This document shows, piece after piece, positions 18,165 through 26,584 of a stretch of 64,000 bases of DNA. The stretch is from Sphingobacterium composti. GTDB taxonomy: Bacteria; Bacteroidota; Bacteroidia; Sphingobacteriales; Sphingobacteriaceae. Each line of letters begins with the position of its first letter. The stretch's first letter is position 1. The notes under the pieces are model-generated. The model had not been told where the DNA came from, made no database searches, and was given only the letters and a program-made list of their open reading frames with translations. Made by a program: the position numbers and the translations under genes. The DNA is taken from positions 19,435-83,434 of the forward strand of contig NZ_WUQZ01000018.1 in assembly GCF_009829075.1 (NCBI RefSeq), in the 5' to 3' direction.

Positions 18165-19565
18165 ATGACGAAATACAGAAATTTGAGTATTGACTTTATG
18201 CGAGGTATAGCCATATTTGGTATGGTACTCGCTGCGGTCATTCCTTGGAGCGCGCAATTTCCAGGCTGGATGTACCATGCTCAAGTGGGGCCTCCTGATT
18301 TTGTTTTTAATGCTAATAATCCTGGAATAACGTGGGTGGATTTAGTTTTTCCGTTCTTTTTGTTTGCTATGGGAGCAGCTTTTCCGTTTTCCTTACGTAA
18401 TAAATTAGAAAACAAACAATATGCTACACTGCTTACGGGTATACTTAGACGGGGCATATTATTGGTGTTTTTTGCTATCGCATTAGCTTATCTCACACCC
18501 AATAATCTAACCGGAGCTCCTTGGGTGAATTACTTAACTTCCTTAGCCACTTTTGGTAGTTTCTTTCTAATCTTTATGCGATTTGAAGGTTCTGTTCTGA
18601 AAAGGTACGGTATACAGCTATTAGGATTTACTCTCGTAGCAATTTTCACATATTACCATAGTGAGATTTTAGGAAATGAATTTAGTAAAAGCAAAAACAA
18701 TATAATTATCCTTGTGCTGGCCAATATGGCTGTTTTTGGATCATTGTTTTGGCTATTGACGGCTTCCAATATATATTTACGCATTGCCATAATAGTAGCC
18801 TTTATGGGTGTGTACTTCACTCATAATATAGAGGGAAGTTGGACAGCACATATTTGGAATTTCTCTCCTGAATTGCATTGGTTCTACAACTTCGCTTTTC
18901 TAAAGTATTTGTGTATTGTTTTACCAGGTTCCATATTGGGTGACTTGGTTTTAAAGTACAAAGCTGATACAAATAGATTATATGCTTCTAATGAAGTTCG
19001 TGAGCCAGGTTTAATAGCTATGGTATGTTTTGCATTTTTGTTATTCCATGTCGTCACACTTTATACGCGTGACTTATCATTTAATATTGCGGGGCATTTT
19101 TTGTTTGTCGCTTTATACTTTGTTTATTTTTCACGTGAAAAAAATGGTCAAGTAACGTTTTACAAAATTATAATTGGCTGCGGTCTTATTTTTTCTACGC
19201 TTGGATTGTTTTTCGAGCCTTTGGAAGGTGGTATAAAGAAAGATCCTTCGTCTTTTTCCTATTGGTTTATGACAAGCGGCTTAGCATTTATTTTTTATGT
19301 GACTTGTGACTATCTGACTAAAATGCATTCAAGAAATATCTTTATTGGTTCGTTGGTCAAATGTGGTCAAAATCCAATGATTGCCTATTGTGTGACTGCA
19401 TTCTGTGTTACCCCAATGTTGGGATTATTACAAATCCTTCCTTTGTTAGATAATATCGCTGCTTCAAGTCCTTATTTAGGATTGATTCGTGCTGGCGTTT
19501 TTATGTTTTTGATGATACTAATTACCAATATAGCTACGAATAAAAAGTGGTTTTGGAGGTCTTAA
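18165..19565 (+). CDS. DUF5009 membrane acyltransferase-like protein (HGSNAT-related)
   Basis: This 466-residue polytopic membrane protein has about 11-12 segments. It begins with LSIDFMRGIAIFGMVLA and GITWVDLVFPFFLFAMGAAFPFS, the signature of the DUF5009/heparan-alpha-glucosaminide N-acetyltransferase (YeiB-like) superfamily. The human relative transfers acetyl groups across a membrane to terminal glucosamine. The bacterial members have no settled function. An acyl transfer to an amino sugar or glycan in the periplasm is the natural hypothesis. It lies between exported enzymes and two SGNH esterases, which hints at acyl-group chemistry on the target glycan. The next gene starts 19 nt after its stop. 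Confidence 0.8.
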   Translation: MTKYRNLSIDFMRGIAIFGMVLAAVIPWSAQFPGWMYHAQVGPPDFVFNANNPGITWVDLVFPFFLFAMGAAFPFSLRNKLENKQYATLLTGILRRGILLVFFAIALAYLTPNNLTGAPWVNYLTSLATFGSFFLIFMRFEGSVLKRYGIQLLGFTLVAIFTYYHSEILGNEFSKSKNNIIILVLANMAVFGSLFWLLTASNIYLRIAIIVAFMGVYFTHNIEGSWTAHIWNFSPELHWFYNFAFLKYLCIVLPGSILGDLVLKYKADTNRLYASNEVREPGLIAMVCFAFLLFHVVTLYTRDLSFNIAGHFLFVALYFVYFSREKNGQVTFYKIIIGCGLIFSTLGLFFEPLEGGIKKDPSSFSYWFMTSGLAFIFYVTCDYLTKMHSRNIFIGSLVKCGQNPMIAYCVTAFCVTPMLGLLQILPLLDNIAASSPYLGLIRAGVFMFLMILITNIATNKKWFWRS

Positions 19566-19584
19566 TAAACAAACCAATTTGAGT

Positions 19585-20268
19585 ATGAAGAAAAATGTGT
19601 TTGCCGCGGTGCTAGGTATGTGTGCGCTAACTCAAGTGTATGCGCAGGAGCAGTCTTCCGTAGACAGTAATTATGTTTTTTCGGGGTACACCGAGAAAAT
19701 GGAAATATTTAACAAAATGCCTGTACGTAAGGGTGCTATTGTGTTTGTAGGGAATAGTCTTACAGATGCAGGTCGTTGGAATGATATTGCACCAGAATTA
19801 CCCATTCTGAATCGAGGAATCAGTGGCGATATTTCATTTGGTGTAGTTGCTAGATTAGATGAAATTCTACGTCACCAACCTAAGAAAATATTTTTGATGA
19901 TTGGTGTGAATGATTTGAAACGTAATGTTCCTACAGATTATATCATAGCCAACTATTACAAAATAGTTGCTAGGATTCAAAAAGATTCTCCCAAAACAAA
20001 AATTTACTTGAACAGTATTTTGCCTATCAATGAGACAACGCTAATTGATGCTTTTAAATCCGTAAAAAATCAGGATGTCGCTACGTTAAATGTTGCGCTT
20101 AAAAAAATAGCCCAAGAGAATAAGCAAGTGCAGTTTATTGATTTGCATACAATCCTTGCGGATGATAAAGGGCAGTTGCGTGCAGATATAACGCCTGATG
20201 GAATTCATTTAGAAGTAGCAGCGTATATAGAAGTAGTTGATTATTTAAAAAAGATAAAGGCATTGTAA
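19585..20268 (+). CDS. Exported SGNH/GDSL-family hydrolase (first of a tandem pair)
   Basis: This 227-residue protein has a signal peptide ending at VYAQ (residue 21). The SGNH blocks are complete: FVGNSLTD (nucleophile Ser58), NRGISGD (Gly80), GVND (Asn108) and DGIHL (Asp205, His208). It is likely an O-acyl (acetyl) esterase acting on glycans, like other small SGNH enzymes in polysaccharide loci. I chose the ATG at 19585. A TTG two codons earlier is in frame but is not preferred. Its stop is 1 nt before the start of the second SGNH gene, so the pair is translationally close. The paralogs share the blocks but are clearly diverged, so the duplication is old. Confidence 0.88.
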   Translation: MKKNVFAAVLGMCALTQVYAQEQSSVDSNYVFSGYTEKMEIFNKMPVRKGAIVFVGNSLTDAGRWNDIAPELPILNRGISGDISFGVVARLDEILRHQPKKIFLMIGVNDLKRNVPTDYIIANYYKIVARIQKDSPKTKIYLNSILPINETTLIDAFKSVKNQDVATLNVALKKIAQENKQVQFIDLHTILADDKGQLRADITPDGIHLEVAAYIEVVDYLKKIKAL

Positions 20269-20269
20269 G

Positions 20270-20953
20270 ATGAAATATTGGGGTTTATTAATTGTTTCGT
20301 TATTAGGTGTGCAGGGGCTTTATGCTCAGGCACAAAGAGATTTGGCGACAGATAGTACTTTTAAAAATTGGTATTACGATTCGCGCGAGAAATTATATCA
20401 AGGACTTAAATCACAGCAGGTTGATGTGGTGTTTTTTGGTAATAGTATAACGGAAGGCGGACCGTGGCATGAGCTTTTTGGTTCGAAATACAAAATTGCA
20501 AATAGAGGTATTGGTGGTGACAATACATTTGGGATGAAAGCAAGGGTAGCTGATGTTGTCAAGTCCCAACCCAAGAAGATTTTCTTGATGATGGGTATCA
20601 ATGATATTGGTCGGGGTCAAGCGACTTCTTGGACTTTGAAAAACTATGAAGAAATAATTCAAATTATTAAAAAGCAAAGCCCTAAAACCAAAATTTATCT
20701 GCAAAGTACTTTACCACTTAATGATAAAGTTTTGAAATACGATTACTTGTTAGGTAAAGAGGAAAAGATTCGTGCATTAAATGTTGGAATAGTTGAATTG
20801 GCGAAAAAGTATAAGTTGCAATATGTTGATGTAAAGGAGGTTTTGGCTGATGGTTATGTACTTAAGGCAAATTATACAAAAGACGGTATTCACCTTACAA
20901 CAGATGCATACTTGGAATGGGCAAAATATTTGAAAGCTAAAAAGTATTTATAA
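20270..20953 (+). CDS. Exported SGNH/GDSL-family hydrolase (second of a tandem pair)
   Basis: This 227-residue paralog of the preceding gene has a signal peptide ending at LYAQ (residue 20). The catalytic blocks are FFGNSITEGG (Ser59), NRGIGGDNTFG, GINDIGRG and DGIHL (Asp205, His208). The stretch HQPKKIFLMIG / SQPKKIFLMMG is nearly identical in the two proteins. A different acyl position or linkage for each enzyme is plausible but is inference. Its TAA overlaps the ATG of the DUF4434 gene by one base (TAATG), a sign of coupled translation. Confidence 0.88.
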   Translation: MKYWGLLIVSLLGVQGLYAQAQRDLATDSTFKNWYYDSREKLYQGLKSQQVDVVFFGNSITEGGPWHELFGSKYKIANRGIGGDNTFGMKARVADVVKSQPKKIFLMMGINDIGRGQATSWTLKNYEEIIQIIKKQSPKTKIYLQSTLPLNDKVLKYDYLLGKEEKIRALNVGIVELAKKYKLQYVDVKEVLADGYVLKANYTKDGIHLTTDAYLEWAKYLKAKKYL

Positions 20954-21885
20954 TGAAAATTACGGGAACGTTTATTGACGAAATAAGTCACGATATACCA
21001 CACCAAAATTGGGGTAGAGAAGAGTGGGATCGAGATTTCGCGTACATGAAAGCTGTAGGGATAGATACCGTAATCTTAATAAGAAGTGGGTATAGACGAT
21101 TTATCACTTATCCTTCAGCATGGTTACAAGATCAATATGGTTGTTACCAACCGCCTGTTGATTTAGTAGAAATGTATTTGCAGTTAGCGGAGAAGCATGG
21201 GTTAAAATTTTATTTCGGGCTTTACGACAGTGGGAAATATTGGGATACAGGAGTAATGCAACATGAGATTGATGCTAATCGCTACGTGATAGATGAAGTC
21301 TGGAAAAAATATGGACATTATTCGAGTTTTGCGGGTTGGTATTTGAGTATGGAAATTAGCCGTCAAACGAAAGGTGCGGCTAGTGCGTTCCGTATTTTGG
21401 GCGAACAGTGTAAAGGCGTGAGTGGTAATCTACCGACTTTTATATCTCCATGGATAGATGGTAAAAAAGCAGTTATGGCAGCTTCGTCTGAACTTTCCAA
21501 AACTGATTTCGTTTCCTTGCAACAACACGAGACTGAATGGAATGAGATATTTCATGAAATTCATACTGCAGTAGATGCTGTTGCTTTTCAAGATGGGCAT
21601 ATCGATTATCACGAATTAGAAGACTTTTTTACGATTAATAAAAAGTTGGCTGATAAATACAATATGCAATGTTGGACGAATGCAGAATCTTTTGATCGTG
21701 ATATGCCTATTAAATTTTTGCCAATCAAATTTGAGAAACTAAAATTAAAATTGGATGCAGCTCGTAGAGCAGGTTATGACAAGGCTATTACTTTTGAGTT
21801 TTCACATTTTATGAGTCCGCAGTCTGCATACTTACAAGCAGGTCATTTGTACAATAGATATAAAGAATATATAGAAACGCTGTAG
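20953..21885 (+). CDS. DUF4434-type TIM-barrel protein, putative glycoside hydrolase
   Basis: The 310-residue product starts ITGTFIDEISHDIPHQNWGREEWDRDFAYMKAVGIDTVILIRSG in segments typical of DUF4434 proteins: an N-terminal T-F-x-D/H-x-x-x strand, then the 'W...D...MK..GID.VI' helix-strand unit of a TIM barrel. Later units are LAEKHGLKFYFGLYDSG, FAGWYLSMEI and YNMQCWTNAESFD, where acidic residues (Glu in YLSMEI, Glu in NAES) could be catalytic. No signal peptide is visible, so it may be cytoplasmic, unlike its neighbours. DUF4434 has no firmly established activity that I know of. It is coupled to the upstream SGNH gene by a 1-bp overlap and to the AGE gene by an 8-bp gap. Confidence 0.75.
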   Translation: MKITGTFIDEISHDIPHQNWGREEWDRDFAYMKAVGIDTVILIRSGYRRFITYPSAWLQDQYGCYQPPVDLVEMYLQLAEKHGLKFYFGLYDSGKYWDTGVMQHEIDANRYVIDEVWKKYGHYSSFAGWYLSMEISRQTKGAASAFRILGEQCKGVSGNLPTFISPWIDGKKAVMAASSELSKTDFVSLQQHETEWNEIFHEIHTAVDAVAFQDGHIDYHELEDFFTINKKLADKYNMQCWTNAESFDRDMPIKFLPIKFEKLKLKLDAARRAGYDKAITFEFSHFMSPQSAYLQAGHLYNRYKEYIETL

Positions 21886-21893
21886 ATTTTGTG

Positions 21894-23040
21894 ATGGAAG
21901 AATTTGTTACTAAATACAAAAAAGAATTAGTAGAGAATGTTTTACCGTTTTGGGAGAAATATTCTATTGATAAAGAATATGGTGGGTACTTTACCTGCTT
22001 AGAACGTGATGGATCTGTGTTTGATACGGACAAATTTATGTGGCTTCAAGGTCGTCAGATTTGGACAATGTCTACGATGTATGATCGTGTCGAATCCAGA
22101 GAAGAGTGGAAGTCTATTGCTGAGCATGGTGCGCGATTCATTTTGGATCATGGTCGCGATGCTAATGGCGATTGGTATTTTGCATTAGATCGTACTGGTA
22201 AACCTTTGATTCAACCGTACAATATCTTTTCGGATTGTTTTGCCACAATGGGATTAGCCTCGTTGTACAAAATCACCAACAAAGATGAGTATGGGCAGGT
22301 TGCTGTTGATACCTTTAATCGAATCTTAGAAAGACAAGATAATCCGAAAGGAAAATACAGCAAGGCATATCCTGGTACGCGCAATCTGAAAGGTTTTTCT
22401 CTTCCAATGATCTTGAGTAATCTATCCTTGGAATTAGAACATCTTGTTGGTACGCAGACTGTGGAGACGCTTATTGATGAAATCATCCATGAAGTCATGG
22501 AGGTTTTCTACCAAGCTGATAGCGGGTTGATCATGGAAAGCGTTCATTTGGATGGATCTTTCTCAGACACTTTTGAAGGACGTTTGGTAAATCCAGGTCA
22601 CATCATCGAGGCGATGTGGTTTATGATGGATTTGGCTGATCGTCGTCAGGATGCTGCATTGATGAATAAATGTATTGATATTGCTTTACGTGCGCTGGAG
22701 TATGGTTGGGATGAGCAATATGGCGGTATTTTATATTTCAAAGATATTTTGAATCGTCCACCTCAGCAGTTGGAGTGGGATCAGAAATTGTGGTGGGTAC
22801 ATTTGGAAGCTTTAGTATGCATGGCCAAAGGTTATGCTTATACGGGCAATGAGAAATGTAAGTTGTGGTTTGAAAAATTGGATGCTTATACCTTTGCCCG
22901 TTTTTCGGATCCGGAATATGGCGAGTGGTTTGGCTATTTAAATCGTCAAGGAGAGCCACTATTGACACTCAAAGGAGGGAAGTGGAAAGGCTGTTTTCAT
23001 GTTCCTCGCGCATTATTAAAAGTGTACGAAGCTTTAGAAT
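21894..23040 (+). repeat. Direct repeat, copy 1 (AGE gene)
   Basis: The nucleotide sequence aligns without gaps to 32871-34017 at a constant offset of 10,977 bp. Stretches such as 22218-22293 (76 bases) are identical to 33195-33270. Most other differences are silent. The copies have the same orientation and enclose SusC, SusD, DUF5018 and both TIM-barrel genes. Confidence 0.93.
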
Positions 23041-23063
23041 CAAAGATTATAATATCTGTGTAA
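21894..23063 (+). CDS. AGE-family (N-acylglucosamine 2-epimerase/mannose isomerase) enzyme, copy 1
   Basis: This 389-residue (alpha/alpha)6-barrel protein of the N-acylglucosamine 2-epimerase family interconverts C2 epimers of GlcNAc or ManNAc, mannose, or cellobiose, depending on the member. Recognisable segments are NVLPFWEKYSIDKEYGGYF, FMWLQGRQIWTMSTMY, GRLVNPGHIIEAMWFMMDLA (with the barrel His), WDEQYGGILYF and KLWWVHLEALV. No signal peptide is seen, so it is cytoplasmic. I start it at ATG 21894. An in-frame GTG lies one codon earlier, but the copy-2 protein aligns exactly with the ATG form. It shares about 94% of residues with the gene at 32871-34046. It is the last gene of the first operon segment. 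Confidence 0.9.
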   Translation: MEEFVTKYKKELVENVLPFWEKYSIDKEYGGYFTCLERDGSVFDTDKFMWLQGRQIWTMSTMYDRVESREEWKSIAEHGARFILDHGRDANGDWYFALDRTGKPLIQPYNIFSDCFATMGLASLYKITNKDEYGQVAVDTFNRILERQDNPKGKYSKAYPGTRNLKGFSLPMILSNLSLELEHLVGTQTVETLIDEIIHEVMEVFYQADSGLIMESVHLDGSFSDTFEGRLVNPGHIIEAMWFMMDLADRRQDAALMNKCIDIALRALEYGWDEQYGGILYFKDILNRPPQQLEWDQKLWWVHLEALVCMAKGYAYTGNEKCKLWFEKLDAYTFARFSDPEYGEWFGYLNRQGEPLLTLKGGKWKGCFHVPRALLKVYEALESKIIISV

Positions 23064-23373
23064 GATATTAAGTATTAAGGCAGAAGATCTACTTAAATTT
23101 TATCAGCTATTTTACTAAATATTAGTGTATAAATAAAACTTTAGTAAACTTCTGCTTTATTTATTAATTTTTTTTAAAAATATATTTGTTGTTAAATTTT
23201 ATATTTATAAATTAGTGGAGATTTTATAATATAATGTATGCAACTCTGTGTATTAGTTTAAAAATTATAAAAACCAACAAATGCCTTCAGTCTACATTAC
23301 AGCGAGTAAGTAGGTTGATAAGAATAGAATTATGATAATTCCAAATACACCCAAAAAAACAAAATAATAAATT
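23064..23373 (+). promoter_or_regulatory. 310-bp leader region of the SusC operon with nested inverted repeats and a -7 box
   Basis: GGCAGAAG (23079-23086) pairs with CTTCTGCT (23149-23156), and inside it TTTACTAAA (23111-23119) pairs with TTTAGTAAA (23140-23148). The nested structure is followed by a T-rich tract and could end the AGE transcript or act as an operator. TATATTTG (23181-23188) is a good TAnnTTTG -7 box for the SusC operon. It would leave an untranslated leader of about 180 nt in which I see no protein-coding frame. Confidence 0.5.
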
Positions 23374-26300
23374 ATGAAATGTCTAAACTTTACAACATCT
23401 TTTTTGTTTAGAGCTTTCTGTGTAATTTTTATGTTGTTTAGTACGATAACACTCTATGCGCAACAAGCGCTGCGCGGAGTAGTTCATACTAAGCAAGATA
23501 AACCCATTGCAGGAGCTACAATTAAAGTAAAAAACACTAACCAAATTTCATTCTCTTCAGCAAATGGAGAGTTCTCAATTAATGTTGAAAAATTTCCCTT
23601 AGAATTAGAAGTTTCTTACTTAGGGTATGCTAGCCAAACATTATCTGTTAGCGAATCAAGATTCTTAACGGTAAAATTGGATGAAGCAGATAATGAAATC
23701 GATGAAGTGATGGTCGTGGCTTACGGTACACAAAAGAAAAGTACTATGGTAGGATCAGTTGCTCAAATTAGCAGTGCAGAAATTAAGAAAACACCTGCTA
23801 TGAATATTACCAATACGTTAGCGGGGCGTCTTCCTGGATTAACTTCATTGCAACAATCTGGTCGTCCAGGAGCTGATAATGCTTCATTATACGTTCGTGG
23901 AATTGGTACATATGGCTTAAATAAAGGTCCATTAGTTATTGTAGATGATATCGAAAGACCTTCTTCTACTTTGGCTTATTTGGATCCAAATGAGATTGAA
24001 ACCATTTCAGTGTTAAAAGATGCGGTAGCAACAGCTGCATACGGAGTGCAGGCTGCGAATGGTATTATTATCGTAAAAACTAAATCAGGTTCAAAGTCTA
24101 AGCCGAAGGTTTCTTATGATTTCTCATATAACATTGGAGAAAATACACGCTTCCCAAAATTCTTAGATGGTCCAGATTATATGGCTTGGTACAATAAGGG
24201 TACTGAGGTAGATAATGATATTTTAATAAATACTGGAGCTGATCCTGTTGCTTTTGTATTTTCACAAGAAATGATTGATGCTGTTCGTAATGGTACAAAT
24301 GACAATCCGTTGTTAGGGAATACAGATTGGATGGGCATATTAGCGGGCAACAATAGCTATTCTCAACATCATGCAGCAACTATTAACGGTGGTTCTGACA
24401 ATACACAATACTTTGCTTCCATTAACCACTTGGAGCAAGATGGTGTAATTAATCATACGAATTTCAAACGCTATAACGTTCGTACAAATATCAATACGAA
24501 GGTTACAGACTATTTGAAAGTAGGCTTGAATATTGGTTTGAGAAACCAAGAAAGTAATACGCCAGGTATTTCTCCGGATAATACAGCCTATATGAATCCA
24601 TTCTATCAGGCTACTCGTATGTTGCCTAACTTGCCAATGTTCGCTCCAACAGGTGAATATACTTCATCTAGAAATGGTGCTGGTTTGATGAGTCCTATCG
24701 CTTCAGTTGAAGAATCTGGTTACCAAAAATACCTAATGAATATTTTCCAAGGAACAGGTCACTTAGAATTTTTTGTTCCTGGTGTGAAAGGCTTAACAGC
24801 TAAATTGCAAGGAGCTTACGATTATCAAGGCCAAGAAGCTAAAACTTGGACGCAACCCTATACCACTATGATGCGTGATCAAGAGCAAGTTTCTGGAAAT
24901 TATGTGGCTCAATATGTTGTTCCTGGTATTTCTAAAACAACTTTAAGACAAAGTTATTCTGCAAACTATAGTAAAACTTTGCAAGGTAGTTTAAATTATA
25001 GCAACACATTTAATGATCATTCAGTAGGTGGATTACTTTTATACGAGTTTTATAAGGGAACAGGGAATGTATTTTCAGCTGGTGCTAGTAATTTCCCAAT
25101 TACTGTGATTCATGAAATCGATTACGGCTCAAAAGTAGATGAGGACTTAATTCCATCAACAGGAGGGTCTAATGCAGAGATTACACGTGCTGGTATAGTA
25201 TCCAAATTTAATTACGGATACCGTGATAAGTATTTATTTGAAGCTGCTGTACGTTGGGATGCATCTTCAAACTTTGCGAAAAATAATCGTTGGAAAATGT
25301 TTCCTGGCGCAGGTTTAGGTTGGGTAGTGTCCAAAGAAGATTTCTTTACGGATGTTGAGTCAATTGAATTCTTGAAATTAAAAACATCTTTTGGTAGAAC
25401 AGGAAATGATAGAGGGCTTCAAGGTACTTTCCCATACATGCTTTCTTATGAACAACAAACATCTGCTGGATTGGTAATTGGAGGAAAACCAATCACAGCT
25501 GTATACTCTGCTATCTACCCTAATCTAGCTCTGAAATGGGAAGAATCGGAGATGTTTAACATCGGATTTGAATCGCGTTTGTTTAAGAATTTTGGATTTG
25601 ATTTCGAATGGTTTTACCGATATACCTTTGATATTATAGATGGTGTAGGAGGTTTGTATCCTCCAACTATTGGAGGATGGTATCCATCAAGAGCCAATAT
25701 AGGTGAGATGGCTAACAGAGGTTTTGACGCACAATTACGTTACAACAATACTTTCGGTGATTTTAAATTAGGGCTAACAGGTAATATTAACTGGTCTAAA
25801 AATAAATATTTAAAATATCAAGAGGCGGATGGTACGCCAGCTCACTTGAGTGTAATTGGTCGTTCGCTGGGTGAGAAGACTGGCTATGTAGCAGATGGAT
25901 TTATTGAAACTTGGGAAGAAGCTAAAAACACCTCATCACCTTCGACAGGTATTATTGCCCCAGGATTCTTCCGTTACAAGGATTTGGACGGTGACGGTCG
26001 TATCACAGCTTACGGCGATCGTACGTTTATTGGACGTTCGAATATTCCAGAGTTGATGTTCGGTTTAAATATCGATATGGCTTATAAAGGATTTGATTTC
26101 TCTGCGTTATTACAAGGTGCTGCACTAGCTGACGTATCATTAGCTGGAGGGTATGAAGGTGCTGTTGGAGTTAGTGGTGTACATGATAATACAGTGTGGA
26201 CTAAAACATTCTATGGCGGAGGTAACTCTCCTTATTTCTTGATGGAAAATGCATGGAGACCGGACAATATGGACGCTGAATACCCTCGTTTGACGGCTAA

Positions 26301-26574
26301 TAAAGTGGGCGTTTCACCACATAATGCGAATGGTAACTCAGGATGGTTAAGAAAAGGTGATTACTTACGTCTTAAGTCTGTTCAATTGGGTTATACGCTT
26401 CCTAAATCTTTATTGGATAAAGCAAAAATGGATAATGTTAGATTATTTGTTACAGGATCAAATTTATTTACTTGGGATCATTTGAAATTTATTGATCCAG
26501 AAATGCCTAACGTAAATTTAGGATTCTATCCACAACAACGCATTTATGCATTTGGATTAAGTGTTACTTTTTAA
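23374..26574 (+). CDS. SusC/RagA-type TonB-linked outer-membrane transporter
   Basis: This 1066-residue protein has a signal peptide (ending LYAQQ), then a CarboxypepD_reg-like domain (LRGVVHTKQDKPIAGATIKVKN, about residues 30-110). The TonB-box-like region is EIDEVMVVAYGTQKKSTMVGSV, followed by a plug (ISSAEIKKTPAMNITNTLAGRLPG...) and a beta-barrel that ends in an aromatic residue (FGLSVTF). SusC proteins form the barrel of a SusCD pedal-bin importer for glycan oligomers. The ligand cannot be told from sequence. SusD follows after 10 nt. It starts the core cassette of this locus. Confidence 0.96.
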   Translation: MKCLNFTTSFLFRAFCVIFMLFSTITLYAQQALRGVVHTKQDKPIAGATIKVKNTNQISFSSANGEFSINVEKFPLELEVSYLGYASQTLSVSESRFLTVKLDEADNEIDEVMVVAYGTQKKSTMVGSVAQISSAEIKKTPAMNITNTLAGRLPGLTSLQQSGRPGADNASLYVRGIGTYGLNKGPLVIVDDIERPSSTLAYLDPNEIETISVLKDAVATAAYGVQAANGIIIVKTKSGSKSKPKVSYDFSYNIGENTRFPKFLDGPDYMAWYNKGTEVDNDILINTGADPVAFVFSQEMIDAVRNGTNDNPLLGNTDWMGILAGNNSYSQHHAATINGGSDNTQYFASINHLEQDGVINHTNFKRYNVRTNINTKVTDYLKVGLNIGLRNQESNTPGISPDNTAYMNPFYQATRMLPNLPMFAPTGEYTSSRNGAGLMSPIASVEESGYQKYLMNIFQGTGHLEFFVPGVKGLTAKLQGAYDYQGQEAKTWTQPYTTMMRDQEQVSGNYVAQYVVPGISKTTLRQSYSANYSKTLQGSLNYSNTFNDHSVGGLLLYEFYKGTGNVFSAGASNFPITVIHEIDYGSKVDEDLIPSTGGSNAEITRAGIVSKFNYGYRDKYLFEAAVRWDASSNFAKNNRWKMFPGAGLGWVVSKEDFFTDVESIEFLKLKTSFGRTGNDRGLQGTFPYMLSYEQQTSAGLVIGGKPITAVYSAIYPNLALKWEESEMFNIGFESRLFKNFGFDFEWFYRYTFDIIDGVGGLYPPTIGGWYPSRANIGEMANRGFDAQLRYNNTFGDFKLGLTGNINWSKNKYLKYQEADGTPAHLSVIGRSLGEKTGYVADGFIETWEEAKNTSSPSTGIIAPGFFRYKDLDGDGRITAYGDRTFIGRSNIPELMFGLNIDMAYKGFDFSALLQGAALADVSLAGGYEGAVGVSGVHDNTVWTKTFYGGGNSPYFLMENAWRPDNMDAEYPRLTANKVGVSPHNANGNSGWLRKGDYLRLKSVQLGYTLPKSLLDKAKMDNVRLFVTGSNLFTWDHLKFIDPEMPNVNLGFYPQQRIYAFGLSVTF

Positions 26575-26584
26575 TTAGAAAGTT

